Of a DNA stretch of 5,182 bases, positions 4,061 through 5,182 are shown piece by piece (the stretch's first letter is position 1; each line of letters starts with the position of its first letter). The stretch covers positions 1-5,182 of the forward strand of contig WGCB01000389.1 of the NCBI GenBank assembly GCA_015494005.1, read 5' to 3'. The notes under the pieces were generated by a model that did not search any database, was not told the DNA's origin, and was given only the letters and a program-made list of their open reading frames with translations. The DNA is from Caldilineaceae bacterium (GTDB lineage Bacteria; Chloroflexota; Anaerolineae; Caldilineales; Caldilineaceae). The position numbers and the translations under genes are program-made.

Positions 4061-5182
4061 CTAGCGGTCGGGATCGTACTTGCAGACCTCCCCTTTCTTC
4101 TCGTTGAAGTACTTGCAGAGCACGATGTAGGCGGCCCGGAAGTGGAGCTGGTCCACCGGGCTGGGCTCCATGATGGCCCACCAGTACTGCTCCTCGTCCT
4201 CCGGGTTGCCGTCGTTGAGCCAGTCCAGGTTGGGCATGGTGATCAGGCTCATCAGCCCGATCCAGGGCTGCCAGTGAGCCTCCGCGTACTGGTAGGCCCG
4301 CTTCAGGTAGTCCGCCTGGACGAACTGATCGATGCCCGCATCCGCGCCGTGCCACTTGTAGCTGGGGTTCACCGGGTCGCTGGTCCAGCCGAACTCCAGG
4401 AGCACCACCCGCTTGTCCCCGTCCCCGTTGCGGACCATGATGTTGCGGATGTCCTCCACGTGGCGGAAGGCGAAGAAGCGATAGCCCCCGTACTTGGGGT
4501 CCGCGGCGGCCTGGGCCGGGTCCAGCTCCGGCGGGGCAGCGAAGCCAGCGCCGTGCACCCCCAGCATGTCGAAGTAGCCGTCGCTGTTGCCTCCCATGGC
4601 CCGGTACATCTCCTCGTAGAACTTGTCATCGGGCATGGCGATGGCGTTGTCGTCCCCTGTGGGGGCCATCCCCGCGCTGATGACGACAGCGTTGGGGTTG
4701 GCCCGCTTGATGGCCCGGTAGGCCTTGCCCAGGAAGGCCACGTACTCCGCCGGGTTGGGCCGGTTGCCCCCCCACTCCCGGGCCAGGTTGGGCTCGTTCC
4801 AGACCTGGTAGGCCTGGATGCAGCCCACGGCCTCGGGGGTGCAGTTGTAGCGGCTGGCCAGGGCGAAGACGAAGTCTGCGAAGTCGTCGGCATTGCTCGG
4901 CGGATGCCCGGCCCAGAAGGTGGTCAGGTCCGGGTCCATGCCCAGCCGAGCCAGGAGATTCAAGCCCCGGTCGTTGACCGCCTGCACCACCCGATCCGCG
5001 TTGGTCCAGTCGAACTGCCCCTTGCCCGCCCCTTCGATAGTCTCCCAGGCGAAGCTCTGGCGCACCCAGCGGAAGCCCGCCTCCTGCATCAGCATGAGAT
5101 CCCGCAGGGCGATCTCCGGCCGCCACCAGAGGAAGGCCTGGGCGCCGTAGTCTGGGCTGGTCATGGTGGGGGGCAGATAGGC
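4061..5182 (-). CDS. Clan GH-A-like glycoside hydrolase (N-terminus beyond the window)
   Basis: The - strand frame ends at TAG 4063-4061 and stays open to the right edge. Counting from the Met at 5164, the visible part is 367 residues plus six upstream (AYLPPT). It looks like a TIM-barrel retaining glycosidase of the GH5/GH39 type. QVWNEPN holds the likely acid/base Glu124 after Asn123, and [10 protein letters not shown] near the end of a strand holds the likely nucleophile Glu257. LGVHGAG (201-207) and the N-terminal [16 protein letters not shown] (30-45) are typical of this clan. Four cysteines (108, 115, 350, 361) would fit an exported enzyme. The Met at 5164 has no ribosome binding site (CTGCCCCCCACC precedes it), and the frame continues upstream, so a signal peptide or another domain probably lies outside the window. 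The substrate cannot be told; a beta-linked polysaccharide or glycoside is likely from the family. Confidence 0.88.
   Translation of the reverse strand, partial: AYLPPTMTSPDYGAQAFLWWRPEIALRDLMLMQEAGFRWVRQSFAWETIEGAGKGQFDWTNADRVVQAVNDRGLNLLARLGMDPDLTTFWAGHPPSNADDFADFVFALASRYNCTPEAVGCIQAYQVWNEPNLAREWGGNRPNPAEYVAFLGKAYRAIKRANPNAVVISAGMAPTGDDNAIAMPDDKFYEEMYRAMGGNSDGYFDMLGVHGAGFAAPPELDPAQAAADPKYGGYRFFAFRHVEDIRNIMVRNGDGDKRVVLLEFGWTSDPVNPSYKWHGADAGIDQFVQADYLKRAYQYAEAHWQPWIGLMSLITMPNLDWLNDGNPEDEEQYWWAIMEPSPVDQLHFRAAYIVLCKYFNEKKGEVCKYDPDR

Noticed and set aside
3738..4355. 205-residue open frame on the - strand across the small gene, the terminator and the end of the glycoside hydrolase gene
   Set aside because: It runs through a strong terminator and two well-supported genes, has Arg/Gly/Ala-rich composition and has no start signal.

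Overview
The window looks like chromosomal DNA from a high-GC bacterium, most likely a member of the Chloroflexota (Caldilineae/Anaerolineae type). This is an inference from three things: the protein ends of the form 'VFLPLVRR' and 'SIYLPTVQR', preceded in the first case by a Thr/Pro linker; the N-terminal 'YQGYLADNGGNPLAGPVNLTF' type domain of the large secreted protein; and the strong GC bias (88 of 120 bases by hand count at 2701-2820). No ribosomal or other marker gene is present to confirm it.

Layout. (1) Positions 2-79 are the last codons of a secreted protein that enters from the left. (2) Positions 188-2254 encode a 688-residue secreted protein on the + strand. It has a signal peptide, a beta-rich N-terminal domain, a fibre-like middle that includes a phage-tail-fibre motif (HTHDDRYYTE), and seven C-terminal repeats of about 50 residues, each ending in Cys-x4-Cys. 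Seven such units suggest a seven-bladed beta-propeller. (3) Positions 2255-2406 hold a TATAAT promoter and a leader hairpin. They serve a 278-residue protein of unknown function that starts at GTG 2407 and ends at 3243. (4) Positions 3288-3443 are a start-less C-terminal gene fragment with the same kind of protein tail as the left-edge gene. (5) A tRNA-Val(CAC) lies on the - strand at 3532-3605, with its own promoter and terminator. (6) A short secreted or membrane-anchored protein (3744-3968, +) follows. Its proposed promoter is divergent from the tRNA promoter and shares a palindromic -35 box with it; a 20-bp dyad sits at the expected transcription start, and a strong terminator follows the gene. 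(7) A clan GH-A-like glycoside hydrolase occupies 4061-5182 on the - strand. It is cut by the right edge, so its true start is outside the window.

The genes do not form one clear pathway. Three or four of the protein products or fragments are exported surface-type proteins, and the rest is housekeeping (tRNA) or unknown. The most distinctive items are the fibre-plus-propeller architecture with its Cys-x4-Cys blades, the recurring C-terminal tail, the orphan tail fragment between the unknown gene and the tRNA, and the compact divergent promoter/operator region. I see no mobile element, CRISPR array, defence system or toxin-antitoxin pair.
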